Assembly: GCF_022867885.1 (NCBI RefSeq)
Contig: NZ_JALIFP010000011.1
Coordinates: forward strand, 62,001 to 126,000
DNA: 64,000 nt
Direction of reading: 5' to 3'
Source: Lederbergia sp. NSJ-179
Lineage (GTDB): Bacteria > Bacillota > Bacilli > Bacillales > Bacillaceae_C
A model generated the notes under the pieces. That model was given only the letters and a program-made list of their open reading frames with translations, was not told the origin of the DNA and made no database searches. Positions 36,093-45,013 of this stretch are shown here, piece after piece; positions within the stretch are counted from its first letter, which is position 1; every line of letters starts with the position of its first letter. Both the position numbers and the translations under genes were made by a program.

Positions 36093-37109
36093 TTATTGCA
36101 AGTTTCCAACCCCAGTTTCTAATATTTCCATTTGTAACAGTGTCTGTTCATCTGTAATAGTTTTATCTTTACCATTGATGATGGCATGATATAAATCATC
36201 ATAGACTCTTCCATAATCACCATTTACAGATTTTACTTTTTCTTCATGAATCGTACCTTCTTCATCCATATAGGTCAGTACACCATAATGATGGATTGTA
36301 TCTACTCCAAAATCTTTGTGATCTGGCATGTAAAATAACTTCAAATGTTCTTCCTGACGATCTTTGGTTTCTTTCACAAAGCAGCCTTTTTTGCCATAAA
36401 CGACGAAGCTAGGCCTTTCTTTTAGTCTAAAATAACTAGATTTTACCGATACTTTTAACACTCCATAATATAAATCTAAATCAAAATAATCATTCATTCT
36501 TCCTTGTCCTAATAATTGCCTTACATCATAATGGATATGATCCGGCTTTCCGAAATAGCTGATAACCTGATCGAGTGTATGACAGCCATGCGCATATAAA
36601 AATGACTCAAGAGGATTAAAAGAATGCACAGCCTTTGGTACTTCGGGACGATAATAATCAAAATGCATTTCTATTTCTAGCAAATCCCCTAATTTTCCTT
36701 CTTCGATCACCTTTTGCACGGTTAAAAAATCACTATCAAAGCGTCTGTTTTGATAAGCCTGGACAATTAACCCTTTCTCTCTTGCCAATGCAAATATTTC
36801 TTTTGCCTGTTCAGAGGTTTCCATAAAAGGCTTTTCAACCAAACAGTTTTTATTATGTTCTAATACTAATTTTGTGTATTCATAATGACTGTCCACTCTT
36901 GTACAAACCACAATCAGTTGAATGTCCTTGTCATGTAATAGCTCATCTAAATCAGAAGTATAATGTACTCCTGCAATCCGCTCCCAACTTTCATGATCAG
37001 GATTTCTTTGATAAATTGTTTTTACCTTTATATTCTCTCTTTGCAGGACGAACGGCAGATGATATCTGTTCGTGCTTTTCCCATTTCCGATATAACCAAT
37101 CGTAAGCAT
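36093..37109 (-). CDS. Gfo/Idh/MocA family oxidoreductase (YvaA/YdgJ-like)
   Basis: 338 residues. The nucleotide loop is GYIGNGKSTNRYHLPF; the signature is CLVEKPFMETSEQA; the C-terminal domain begins YQNRRFDSDFLTVQKVIEEG and has the catalytic-region FLYAHGCHTLDQVISYFG. The GNGKSTNRYH and NRRFDSDFLT strings and the length are those of scyllo-inositol / sugar dehydrogenase-like proteins of the YdgJ/YvaA type. It lies 104 bases downstream of the PTS genes, with a stem-loop between, and may act on a sugar that enters by that PTS or be independently expressed. Substrate unknown. Confidence 0.83.
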   Translation of the reverse strand: MLTIGYIGNGKSTNRYHLPFVLQRENIKVKTIYQRNPDHESWERIAGVHYTSDLDELLHDKDIQLIVVCTRVDSHYEYTKLVLEHNKNCLVEKPFMETSEQAKEIFALAREKGLIVQAYQNRRFDSDFLTVQKVIEEGKLGDLLEIEMHFDYYRPEVPKAVHSFNPLESFLYAHGCHTLDQVISYFGKPDHIHYDVRQLLGQGRMNDYFDLDLYYGVLKVSVKSSYFRLKERPSFVVYGKKGCFVKETKDRQEEHLKLFYMPDHKDFGVDTIHHYGVLTYMDEEGTIHEEKVKSVNGDYGRVYDDLYHAIINGKDKTITDEQTLLQMEILETGVGNLQ

Positions 37110-37145
37110 AGTAACCCCCTAAAATTGATAAAATGAATGCTTGAT

Positions 37146-37185
37146 GCCATGCCAGACAAAATTCAGAATTTTGACTAGGCATGGC
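37146..37185. terminator. Stem-loop between PTS IID and Gfo/Idh genes
   Basis: GCCATGCC (37146-37153) pairs with GGCATGGC (37178-37185), with an inner CAAAATT/AATTTTG stem. The bases that follow on either strand are only weakly T-rich, so partial termination is likely. Confidence 0.55.
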
Positions 37186-37213
37186 AACTTTCACTAGACA
37201 AGAGTCTTACTTA

Positions 37214-38125
37214 TTACATTAAGTGTATTAAATGGAAAACGATACCTACCGCGAACAATCCAAGAATCATAATGATGGGAGAGACTTTCTTTCTAAGTAA
37301 CCACATGCTTAGAAGTGTTAACGCCAACCCAGCTAAACCAGGAATTAAGCTATCCAGGTTCTCTTGTAAAGTCGTTACTTTGTCAGGGGTCAATGAGAGA
37401 CCTTCTTCTTGTTGGAGCAAAGCCGTTTTAATCCCTTCTGCTCCTGCAGGCAATTTATCCCAGTCTATATAGGCCCCCTCATCAAGCTTTACTTCAGATA
37501 CAACTGGTGTGAATTGGACAGTAACCCATCGATTCACTAATGCACCAAGGATGAACATACCCAGTATCGAGGCGCCTTTGGTTATATTTTGAAGTAAGCC
37601 ACCAGATAAGTCTTCCGTAACTCTTGAACCAGCTTTGTAACCAAATTCTTGTGTATACCACATGAATGCCATACGAATGATATTCCATGCAACGAAGTAA
37701 ATAATTGGACCAAGTATATTACCGTCCATAGCAAGAGAAGCCGCTAACGCACCAAGGATTGGTTTAACCGTGAACCAGAATACAGGATCCCCGATACCTG
37801 CTAAAGGCCCCATCATCCCAACTTTAACCCCTTGAATGGCTGCGTTATCAACTGGCGCACCATTTGCCCGTTCTTCTTCAAGCGCTAAAGTGACTCCAAT
37901 AATAGGTGAAGCTACATAAGGGTGAGTATTAAAGAACTCTAAGTGACGTTTTAATGCAGCAGCACGGTCTTCTTTAGTTTTATATAATCTTTTGATTGCG
38001 GGGATCATTGAAAATGCCCAACCACCGTTTTGCATACGTTCATAGTTCCAAGAACCTTGAATGAAAGTAGAACGCCACCAAATAGCAATCCGATCTCTTC
38101 TTGATAATTTCATTTCTTTTGCCAT
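37214..38125 (-). CDS. PTS mannose-class transporter subunit IID
   Basis: 303 residues. FIQGSWNYERMQNGGWAFSM near the N-terminus, NTHPYVASPIIGVTLALEEE and GPLAGIGDPVFWFTVKPILG are hallmark IID sequences. The N-terminal two thirds is amphipathic; membrane helices follow, the last close to the C-terminus (SPIIMILGLFAVGIVFHLIH). With IIC it forms the membrane channel of the mannose/glucose/hexosamine group. It lies 18 bases after IIC in a IIAB-IIC-IID operon. Also known as a receptor for some phages and bacteriocins in related families. Confidence 0.92.
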   Translation of the reverse strand: MAKEMKLSRRDRIAIWWRSTFIQGSWNYERMQNGGWAFSMIPAIKRLYKTKEDRAAALKRHLEFFNTHPYVASPIIGVTLALEEERANGAPVDNAAIQGVKVGMMGPLAGIGDPVFWFTVKPILGALAASLAMDGNILGPIIYFVAWNIIRMAFMWYTQEFGYKAGSRVTEDLSGGLLQNITKGASILGMFILGALVNRWVTVQFTPVVSEVKLDEGAYIDWDKLPAGAEGIKTALLQQEEGLSLTPDKVTTLQENLDSLIPGLAGLALTLLSMWLLRKKVSPIIMILGLFAVGIVFHLIHLM

Positions 38126-38143
38126 TTTTATTGTCCCTCCTTC

Positions 38144-38947
38144 TTAGTAATTATCAATAATATCGCCTAGTGGATCGCCGGTATTATTTCCGCCATTACC
38201 TGAGCCGCCTTGTCTGGAAAGCGCTAAATAGATAAGTGCAAGAGCCACCCCGATCGCACCTAAACCGATAAGTGTAATTTCTGAAACAGTCGCTAATACG
38301 AAGCCAATCGCGAAGAACGGCCATACTTCTTTTGTAGCCATCATGTTAATCACCATCGCATAACCAACGGCTACAACCATTCCCCCACCAATTGCTAAAC
38401 CGCTTGTCAACCAATCCGGCATCGCTTCAAGCAATTCCCTAACAGGAGCTGCACCAATTGCTAAGATTAATGCAGCTGGGATTGCAATCCGTAACCCTTG
38501 CAAGATGATCCCGACGATGTGCCATAATTCAACTTTTCTAATGTCTCCTTCATTCGCTGCAGCATCCATTAAATGAACCAATCCTGTAGCAATGGTACGG
38601 ACGATGATCGTTAATAATAAACCAGCCACTGCAAGCGGAACGGCAATCGCGATTGCCGATGGCACACCAGCTTCCCCTTGTCCACCTAAAATTAAAATAA
38701 TGGCAGATGCAACGGATGCTAACGCAGCATCCGGTGCGACGGCAGCTCCAATATTGGCCCAACCTAAAGCAATCAATTGAAGAGTACCGCCTAAGATAAG
38801 ACATGGCACTAAGTTTCCTGTAACTAAGCCGATTAACGTACAAGCAATGATCGGTTGGTGGAAGTGGAATTCATCCAAAATTCCTTCCATACCAGCTAAA
38901 AATGCGACGATAACGACTAATATGATTTGAATCACATTTAAATCCAT
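38144..38947 (-). CDS. PTS mannose-class transporter subunit IIC
   Basis: 267 residues, strongly hydrophobic, with about seven to eight membrane segments. QPIIACTLIGLVTGNLVPCL (continuing ILGGTLQLIALGWANIGAAVAPD in two parts) is the conserved substrate-binding start of IIC-Man. The C-terminus is an unusual polar Gly/Asn-rich tail (RQGGSGNGGNNTGDPLGDII). Co-transcribed with IIAB (33 bases upstream) and IID. Confidence 0.92.
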   Translation of the reverse strand: MDLNVIQIILVVIVAFLAGMEGILDEFHFHQPIIACTLIGLVTGNLVPCLILGGTLQLIALGWANIGAAVAPDAALASVASAIILILGGQGEAGVPSAIAIAVPLAVAGLLLTIIVRTIATGLVHLMDAAANEGDIRKVELWHIVGIILQGLRIAIPAALILAIGAAPVRELLEAMPDWLTSGLAIGGGMVVAVGYAMVINMMATKEVWPFFAIGFVLATVSEITLIGLGAIGVALALIYLALSRQGGSGNGGNNTGDPLGDIIDNY

Positions 38948-38979
38948 TATTAATCCCTCCGTTTTCTCTGATATTAGGG

Positions 38980-39951
38980 TTATTTTTGTTTATTTAACTC
39001 TGCTTGAGCCCTCCTAAGAATTTCATCCATATTCCCTTTCGAGTCGCTTGGAACTTTCCGCACATCAAATTTCAAACCAGCTTCCTTCAATTTGGCGAAC
39101 GCATCAATATCTTCCTGACTAAAGGCCAAAACCTTATTCGGTTGAACTTTACCGGGTGAATGGGCCATCGAACCAACGTTGATCGTCTCCAATGGTACGC
39201 CGCCTTCAACCGCTCTAACCACATCTTGTGGATTTTCGAAAAGAAGTAACGCACGCTGACCGCCGAAATGTTGATCATCTTTTGCAAGTTCGATCATTTT
39301 TTTGACAGGAACAACATGTGCCTTTACACCTGAGGGAGCAGCCTGTTGGATCAATTTCTTACGAAGTTCATCTTTAGCTACTGCATCAGATACCACGATA
39401 ATACGTGTAGGCCGTGTCGTTTTTGTCCAAGCAGTTGCTACTTGTCCATGAAGTAAACGAGAGTCAATACGTGCTAATACGTATTCAAATGTACCAGGTG
39501 TTCCTACATTTGATGGTCCGGCAGCATCTGTAGCAGTAGTCTCTGCAGGTGCTAATTCTTCAGGTTTTACTTTAACCCCCTCTTTAGCCGTGCCCAAAAT
39601 ATGCGCGGCAATTTCATGCGCTGTGTTCATTGAGAAGCGTGATGCATAGGCTTCAATCAACATCGGTAAGTTCATCCCCGCAACGATTGCCCATTTGTCT
39701 TTTTGTTCTTCAGACAAGCTGTTGGCTTGATTGAAAGGAGTCCCCCCCCAAAGATCGACTAGGAATAATACTTCGTCTTGGTTGTCGAAAGAGGCAATGG
39801 CTTCCTGCATTTTTGCCTTTATATCTTCAGGTCCTTCGCTCGGCATTAATGTAACAGCCTTTACATTTTCTTGCTCACCAAAGATCATTGCTCCAGATTG
39901 CATGATTCCCTTGGCGAATTCGCCGTGACTAGCAATGACAATTCCTACCAT
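38980..39951 (-). CDS. PTS mannose-class fused IIAB component
   Basis: 323 residues. The IIA domain (1-135) begins MVGIVIASHGEFAKGIMQSG with the phosphorylation His at position 9 and contains LFLVDLWGGTPFNQAN. An Ala/Pro/Thr-rich linker (about 137-160, EELAPAETTATDAAGPSNVG) leads to the IIB domain, whose active His is in RIDSRLLHGQVATAW. The fusion order and linker are those of ManL/ManX. It passes phosphate from HPr to the incoming sugar. Upstream, a repeat-containing gap (39952-40072) separates it from the DUF956 gene. Confidence 0.93.
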   Translation of the reverse strand: MVGIVIASHGEFAKGIMQSGAMIFGEQENVKAVTLMPSEGPEDIKAKMQEAIASFDNQDEVLFLVDLWGGTPFNQANSLSEEQKDKWAIVAGMNLPMLIEAYASRFSMNTAHEIAAHILGTAKEGVKVKPEELAPAETTATDAAGPSNVGTPGTFEYVLARIDSRLLHGQVATAWTKTTRPTRIIVVSDAVAKDELRKKLIQQAAPSGVKAHVVPVKKMIELAKDDQHFGGQRALLLFENPQDVVRAVEGGVPLETINVGSMAHSPGKVQPNKVLAFSQEDIDAFAKLKEAGLKFDVRKVPSDSKGNMDEILRRAQAELNKQK

Positions 39952-39972
39952 TTTTTTACCTCCTATTATATT

Positions 39973-40025
39973 TATACAACTAAATGAACATTTGTAAAAG
40001 TATACAACTGTCTTTTAGTTGTACT
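39973..40025. promoter_or_regulatory. TATACAACT direct and inverted repeats upstream of PTS IIAB
   Basis: TATACAACT occurs at 39973-39981 and again at 40001-40009 (28-base period), and an imperfect inverted copy, AGTTGTACT, at 40017-40025. They lie 20-75 bases before the IIAB start. They may be a regulator binding array or an RNA structure; no regulator gene adjoins. Confidence 0.4.
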
Positions 40026-40072
40026 ATTTCAGCTTATTTAACAGCAAAAATAGGGTGTTGAATAAACCGCTT

Positions 40073-40474
40073 TTATTCTTTGCCCGTCTTGGATGTAAAA
40101 CTATTATTCTTTCCTTTTTTCTTTAATCCGCGTTTGATCACATCAAAGAAACTTAATGATTGGACCATATGATTCGGATCAACATATTCACGAATGGTTC
40201 GTAAAACTTTTTTCGGATCTTTAGAAGAAAACGAAAACATCCCGTTTCGCTTCGTTTGTATGGCATAACGTGGGATCCATTTTCCTTTGAACATAACGGA
40301 AGCGATCACGTGATCAACTTCTTCCCAAGGGATTTGAATAAACTTACGCGCATCACGATCATTGAAGAATTCAAACCCCTTATCTCCGATCATGATCTTA
40401 CCATATTCTGAAATTCCCATATGTGAGGTGGCATCAATAACTAAATCGACTTTTGTATTGATTGATTGGACCAT
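40073..40474 (-). CDS. DUF956 family protein (ManO-like)
   Basis: About 133 residues from the ATG at 40474 (GGAG eight bases before it); a GTG three codons upstream is possible. The sequence MVQSINTKVDLVIDATSHMG, EYGKIMIGDKGFEFFNDRD, IQIPWEEVDHVIASV and GKWIPRYAIQTKRNG is the DUF956 profile. This family is almost always encoded next to mannose-class PTS genes (manO beside manLMN); here it is upstream of IIAB rather than downstream. It is a small cytoplasmic protein with a PH-like fold expected; a regulatory role for the PTS is assumed from linkage. The basic tail (KRGLKKKGKNNSFTSKTGKE) is notable. Confidence 0.85.
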   Translation of the reverse strand: MVQSINTKVDLVIDATSHMGISEYGKIMIGDKGFEFFNDRDARKFIQIPWEEVDHVIASVMFKGKWIPRYAIQTKRNGMFSFSSKDPKKVLRTIREYVDPNHMVQSLSFFDVIKRGLKKKGKNNSFTSKTGKE

Positions 40475-40554
40475 TTGATGCACTCCATTTCTTTCCTTTA
40501 GACTAATTATAATCTTTTTTTTGCTTTAAGCAAAAAGATACGTAGGAAAAATAA

Positions 40555-40735
40555 GAAAAGCGCAAGCGCTCGTTTAGCGACGTACAAACTTTTTAGGGGC
40601 CTGACGAGATAAAGGAAACACGATGAACCCGAAGGGTGAATCGATGTTGACTTACGCAAGCAGGCACCGAAAGTTTGCTAGTCGCTGGGCGCTGGAGCTA
40701 GATCCAACATTAGCCAAAATTTATACTTTCCTATC
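40555..40735. repeat. Dispersed structured repeat, copy D (shorter)
   Basis: Begins GAAAAGCGCAAGCGCTCG, lacks about 70 bases of the core present in copies A and C (from the ACTTCAG segment to the CCTGAGATA segment), then rejoins at GAGATAAAGGAAACACGATG and ends GGCGCTGGAGCTAGATCC, ending in a T-rich tail. Lies in the gap between the DUF956 and protease genes. Confidence 0.85.
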
Positions 40736-40796
40736 CTGGAACACAAAAGTCAGCATCCAATTGAATGCTGACTCTTTGAGGAGGTGTCCCTACTTT

Positions 40797-43700
40797 TTAG
40801 TTAAACCAGCCCCAAATAATTCCAATGATTCCATGGATAATGCTGATGATGCTGCCAACTGAACCATGGTCATGGCCTTTATTTTTGACTTGCTTTTCAA
40901 TCGTAACTCTTTCTGTTGTTGAATGGCTGCCTAGGTCGACAACTTCGAATTCGAACTCGTTTTTGCCGTCTTCTAATGCAAGCTCCAAATCAATTGTTTT
41001 ATTAAAACCTTTCATGCCATATGGACTGGAAAGATCCTGTTTGAACTCTTCATTGCCATTAACATACAACCGGATATCATCGAAATTATCCTTAATGTCT
41101 ACGGAAACTTTTACTGTATCCGTTTTTACTTTCTTCTTCGCCTTTACCTTTATCTTGGCTTTTTCTGAATCTAGGAAGAAGCGTCGACCAATTTCTGTTT
41201 CATTTCCTGCATTATCGACTGCTTTGATGTGATAGAAATAGAAATCATCTTGTTTATGCTTGATCGTTAAGGAGAAATCATAACGATCTTTTTCCTCATC
41301 ATAGACAAGCTCGGCTTTTTGGCCATCAATGGTTACTTCTTTCACACCGGATTCATCGGAAACATAGCCAGAAAATACTACTGCGCGATCTGTTTCCACT
41401 CCAAGATTCTCAGGAGTTAGTAAATGCAAATCAGGAACTGTTGTATCTACTTCTACTGCTTCTTTCTCAACCTGATTGCCTGCATAGTCGACTGCAACAA
41501 CCGTTAGCTTCTGATCAGCACTAGGTGCATCCGCAAGCTTATGCTCCGTTTCACCATTCGTGTACGGTTTATCAAGAACAGATTTTCCATCCACTAACAC
41601 GTCCCAGTATGCTACACCGCTACCAGCATCTGCTGCAGACACGAGTACCTTATTCTTTTTCGCATCAAATGAAGCTTCTAGCTCTGGAGCCGTTGTGTCT
41701 AGTAATACTGGTATTTCTGTGGACTGTCTCTTTGCGCCATCAAAATCAACCGCTGCTTCTACCTGCAAATAATACTGGCCATCCTTTGCTAGCTTCCCAT
41801 TTACTTTTCCATCCCAGGCTCTTGATGATGACAAGGAGTACATGGGTGCACGCCCACCATCATAATAGTTTTTGCGTATATAGTCTTCTGTTGTTATTTT
41901 ACGGACGATCTTTTTATTTTCATCCAACACATTAAATTTGACATCTTTTGCGTTCCGTAAGAAGGACAAAATAATGATTGCTTTGTCCTGTATGCTGTCA
42001 CCATTTGGTGAAAAGGCAATTTTAGCAGGATCGATTGCACCTGTATTCAAGTCTTCCCCGAGGAATCCATAATCCTCTTCCCCAATTGGCGTTACAACAC
42101 CAGTCATTCCATAGTACGTGTCAGAATCCCACATTGGACGATCGAAAATTGGTGCTTGGTCCCAATCCCCCATAAAGCCAACATATGGGACAGAAAGCTC
42201 TGGATTGGAATCAGTCGGATCTGTTAACGTGACGAAGCCTTCTAACCAATAACCATTTTCAAAAAATGCCTCTTTTAATGTTTCATCATATTCTCCCAGG
42301 TCCACAGTTATAGACAGTGTGACAGAGCCATTGGCAGGAACCTCGACTGTACTTACTGCCTTGCCATTAACGGCTGCAGTGGCATAGCCAGCATCTGTTA
42401 AATCAAGTGCGCCGAACTGGTTTGGTACAACTATGAGATCACTGCCGTTTTGAACCGGTGCATCTGTCTGGGCATTGGCTTGCACATCATAGGAAACCGC
42501 CTCATCAGTGAAGTTTGTTGCAGTCAATTCAAAGGTAACTTGGTCATCCTTAATTTCCTTCAGGGCCACCTTAGCTTCATTTGTTTTGGATTCTGTTACC
42601 ATTACTGGGGTAGAAAGGGCTGCATGAAGCTGCATCAAGCCGGCACCCTGACGACGTGGTGATACGAAGGCTCCATTTAGATCCACTACTTTTGCCGTGT
42701 TCATCATAATGTTTTTTGCACGGTTTACACGATCCGCATTTTCCAGCCCAAATTCATCCTCAATACGCTCAAATACAAGTGCTGCTCCTCCAGCAATATG
42801 TGGTGCAGCCATGGATGTCCCACTCTTGATACCGTATTGGTCATCGTTTAATGTAGATAAAATTTGTCCACCAGGAGCAGTAATTTCAGGTTTGAAATCC
42901 AGGTTCGGTGTTAATCCCCAAGACGAGAATTCACTCATTTTTTCTGCATCTGGATTTGGTGTCCCTATTTTTTCTCCATTAAAGGTAATAGAAACATCCT
43001 TTCCATTCTCCAACGCTTCCGCAAGCTTGTCTCCATCACTTTTCAGCATAAATAAATGTGGGATTTTAATCGCATCATCGGACGCCATATTGACGATTCC
43101 ATCTGTATTGTTATAGATAAAAATACCTGCTGCACCAGCTCCCTGTGCATTTAACGCTTTAGCTGTAAAATCTAGCTCACCGCGTTGAACTAATGCATAC
43201 TTTCCTTCGATATCTTTCCCTTCAAAATCCTCCGGCGCTCCGAGACCCGCTTCCACTAATTCATAGGTCTTCCCTTTTGCTGGGCTTGTTTTTCCAGCCG
43301 ATAGGAACGGTGCTTCCGCAGTTTCTCCATCGATGGAGTACTCTACTTCGTCTACTTCGATAAACGAATTTTCATAGGAGGCAACTTGAGTGGCGTCATA
43401 AGCCAATCCTGGTGAACCACTAATACCATAGTCCGGATTGGACGCCATTGGGTAGTAATATCCATCCGCAAACATATTGGCGTTTCCAGCCGAAATGGCC
43501 ATGAAAATACCATTGTCAACCGCACGTTTTACCGCTTGCTGTTCCGGTGATTCTGGATCCACAGAACCAGCTGGTGAGCCAAGGCTCATATTCAATACGT
43601 CCGCTTCTAGCTTGATTGCATCATCAATTGCTTTAATATAAATGTCACCATAAGTGGATTGCATTTCCGGATCGTTACCGAAAACCTTCAATGCTAGAAG

Positions 43701-44549
43701 CTGTGCCTCTGGAGCCACCCCTTTAATACCACCGTTATCTTCATCCCCATTTGCTCCAACCGTTCCAGCAACGTGCATTCCATGCATGCCTGCCTCCCGG
43801 TAGATCTCACGGATTTCGTTATTTTCATCCATATAGTTGTAGCCATAAGGGACTTTTTCTGTGTAAAACTTCCCGGGTAATGCTTCATTCGAAACTTTTT
43901 CCGCTACAGATTGTTCGGTAAGTTTGGCTGTAGAATTGTCCGTCAGCACCATATCACGGTGGCTTGGATCAATACCGCTATCAATAATACCGACAACCAT
44001 GCCTTCCCCTTTCACCCCATAATCGCGCCATGCTTGCTGTGCTTCAACTAATTCCTTACTGTATTTCATATCTGGTTCAGCAATTGGCCGCTCGTATTCA
44101 TTTACGACATATACTGCTTTAACATCAGGAATTTCCTTAATTCCATTGATGTCTTTTTGTTTGATCTCTGCACTAAAGCCGTTGACAACGGTATCAAATT
44201 CCTGCAAATACTTCGGTTTAATTTTTTTATTTTCTATTTCACTTTTTACTGCCTTTTGTTTCGATCTTGCTTTATTATGAAGTTTCTTTTTTTCTGCTTT
44301 AGAAAAGCTTTTGAACATGACACCTTTTTTCGTAGCAATCTCAATCGGTGCCTCTTCCTTCATTTCGATAATAACACGAACTTTCTTATTTGGATCGACC
44401 GTTTCCGTCAACTTATCTGGGACAAGTTCGGTTCTTTTATGTAGTTCCTTGGTGACTTTTTGCGGTGTGATATCACCCATTTTGGCGAACGTGACATTAC
44501 TAAATGCCATTAGAAAGATTAATAGAAAAATTCCAATACGTTTAAACAT
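40797..44549 (-). CDS. Secreted subtilisin-family (S8) serine protease, Vpr-like
   Basis: 1250 residues. A Sec signal peptide (1-23, ending FAK) and an I9-type propeptide (about 55-150) precede the catalytic domain. The triad is Asp190 in GIIDSGIDPSHRD, His256 in HGMHVAGTVG and Ser579 in SGTSMAAPHIAGG, with oxyanion Asn356 in SAGN. A PA domain is inserted at about 400-520. Behind the protease are Fn3-like and Ig-like beta domains (SFDAKKNKVLVSAADAGSGV, DTTVPDLHLL). Domain order equals B. subtilis Vpr, but with a much longer C-terminus, which ends in an odd Gly/Ile-rich stretch (HGSVGSIISIIHGIIGIIWG). GGGGGAAGG precedes the start. Role: extracellular proteolysis and peptide feeding. A cre-like TGACAGCGCTTAAT lies at 44579-44592. 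Confidence 0.93.
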   Translation of the reverse strand: MFKRIGIFLLIFLMAFSNVTFAKMGDITPQKVTKELHKRTELVPDKLTETVDPNKKVRVIIEMKEEAPIEIATKKGVMFKSFSKAEKKKLHNKARSKQKAVKSEIENKKIKPKYLQEFDTVVNGFSAEIKQKDINGIKEIPDVKAVYVVNEYERPIAEPDMKYSKELVEAQQAWRDYGVKGEGMVVGIIDSGIDPSHRDMVLTDNSTAKLTEQSVAEKVSNEALPGKFYTEKVPYGYNYMDENNEIREIYREAGMHGMHVAGTVGANGDEDNGGIKGVAPEAQLLALKVFGNDPEMQSTYGDIYIKAIDDAIKLEADVLNMSLGSPAGSVDPESPEQQAVKRAVDNGIFMAISAGNANMFADGYYYPMASNPDYGISGSPGLAYDATQVASYENSFIEVDEVEYSIDGETAEAPFLSAGKTSPAKGKTYELVEAGLGAPEDFEGKDIEGKYALVQRGELDFTAKALNAQGAGAAGIFIYNNTDGIVNMASDDAIKIPHLFMLKSDGDKLAEALENGKDVSITFNGEKIGTPNPDAEKMSEFSSWGLTPNLDFKPEITAPGGQILSTLNDDQYGIKSGTSMAAPHIAGGAALVFERIEDEFGLENADRVNRAKNIMMNTAKVVDLNGAFVSPRRQGAGLMQLHAALSTPVMVTESKTNEAKVALKEIKDDQVTFELTATNFTDEAVSYDVQANAQTDAPVQNGSDLIVVPNQFGALDLTDAGYATAAVNGKAVSTVEVPANGSVTLSITVDLGEYDETLKEAFFENGYWLEGFVTLTDPTDSNPELSVPYVGFMGDWDQAPIFDRPMWDSDTYYGMTGVVTPIGEEDYGFLGEDLNTGAIDPAKIAFSPNGDSIQDKAIIILSFLRNAKDVKFNVLDENKKIVRKITTEDYIRKNYYDGGRAPMYSLSSSRAWDGKVNGKLAKDGQYYLQVEAAVDFDGAKRQSTEIPVLLDTTAPELEASFDAKKNKVLVSAADAGSGVAYWDVLVDGKSVLDKPYTNGETEHKLADAPSADQKLTVVAVDYAGNQVEKEAVEVDTTVPDLHLLTPENLGVETDRAVVFSGYVSDESGVKEVTIDGQKAELVYDEEKDRYDFSLTIKHKQDDFYFYHIKAVDNAGNETEIGRRFFLDSEKAKIKVKAKKKVKTDTVKVSVDIKDNFDDIRLYVNGNEEFKQDLSSPYGMKGFNKTIDLELALEDGKNEFEFEVVDLGSHSTTERVTIEKQVKNKGHDHGSVGSIISIIHGIIGIIWGWFN

Positions 44550-45013
44550 ATCCTTCCCCCTTTTGTTATTTTTGCCCCTGACAGCGCTTAATTAGTGGCA
44601 TCTCTACTATCCTCATATTCTAGTTCATCTCCTTCTATTCTCTTGACTTATTATTCAGACAATATAATGGTAGATAATTTGTAATTGTGTAACAAGTGTT
44701 AAAAGTACTATAACTTTATATGTATTTGCAGTATGTTCAGTAAATATCGTACTCTCTAAAATATCTGAAATGATCTGTATAAATGTTTTACAACACAATC
44801 CATTTACACTGGTTCCATACATTTGAAGAACTATTGAAAAAGTTAATCATTCGACTAATGTTCGTTTTCAAATCCACGTTGAACCTAACACACTCAAAGT
44901 ACTTTAGAATACATTAGAATAAGCCAAGTTATTATGTGGTTGCTTTTCTATTTAGTTGTTAATCACTAGAAAAATGATGTGCGAACAAATTTAAGGATAT
45001 TTCTGAAGGTGGA
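44550..45013. other. Divergent intergenic region, protease / glycan cluster
   Basis: 464 AT-rich bases. It holds the protease ribosome site, a cre-like box (TGACAGCGCTTAAT, 12 of 14 positions) and, at the right end, the GAAGGTGG before the glycan gene. A TTGACT and a TATAAT near 44640-44670 are only 14 bases apart, too close for a sigma-A promoter. Confidence 0.4.

Noticed and set aside
44640..44670. TTGACT and TATAAT as a promoter before the glycan cluster
   Set aside because: Spacing is only 14 bases and the distance to the gene is over 300 bases.
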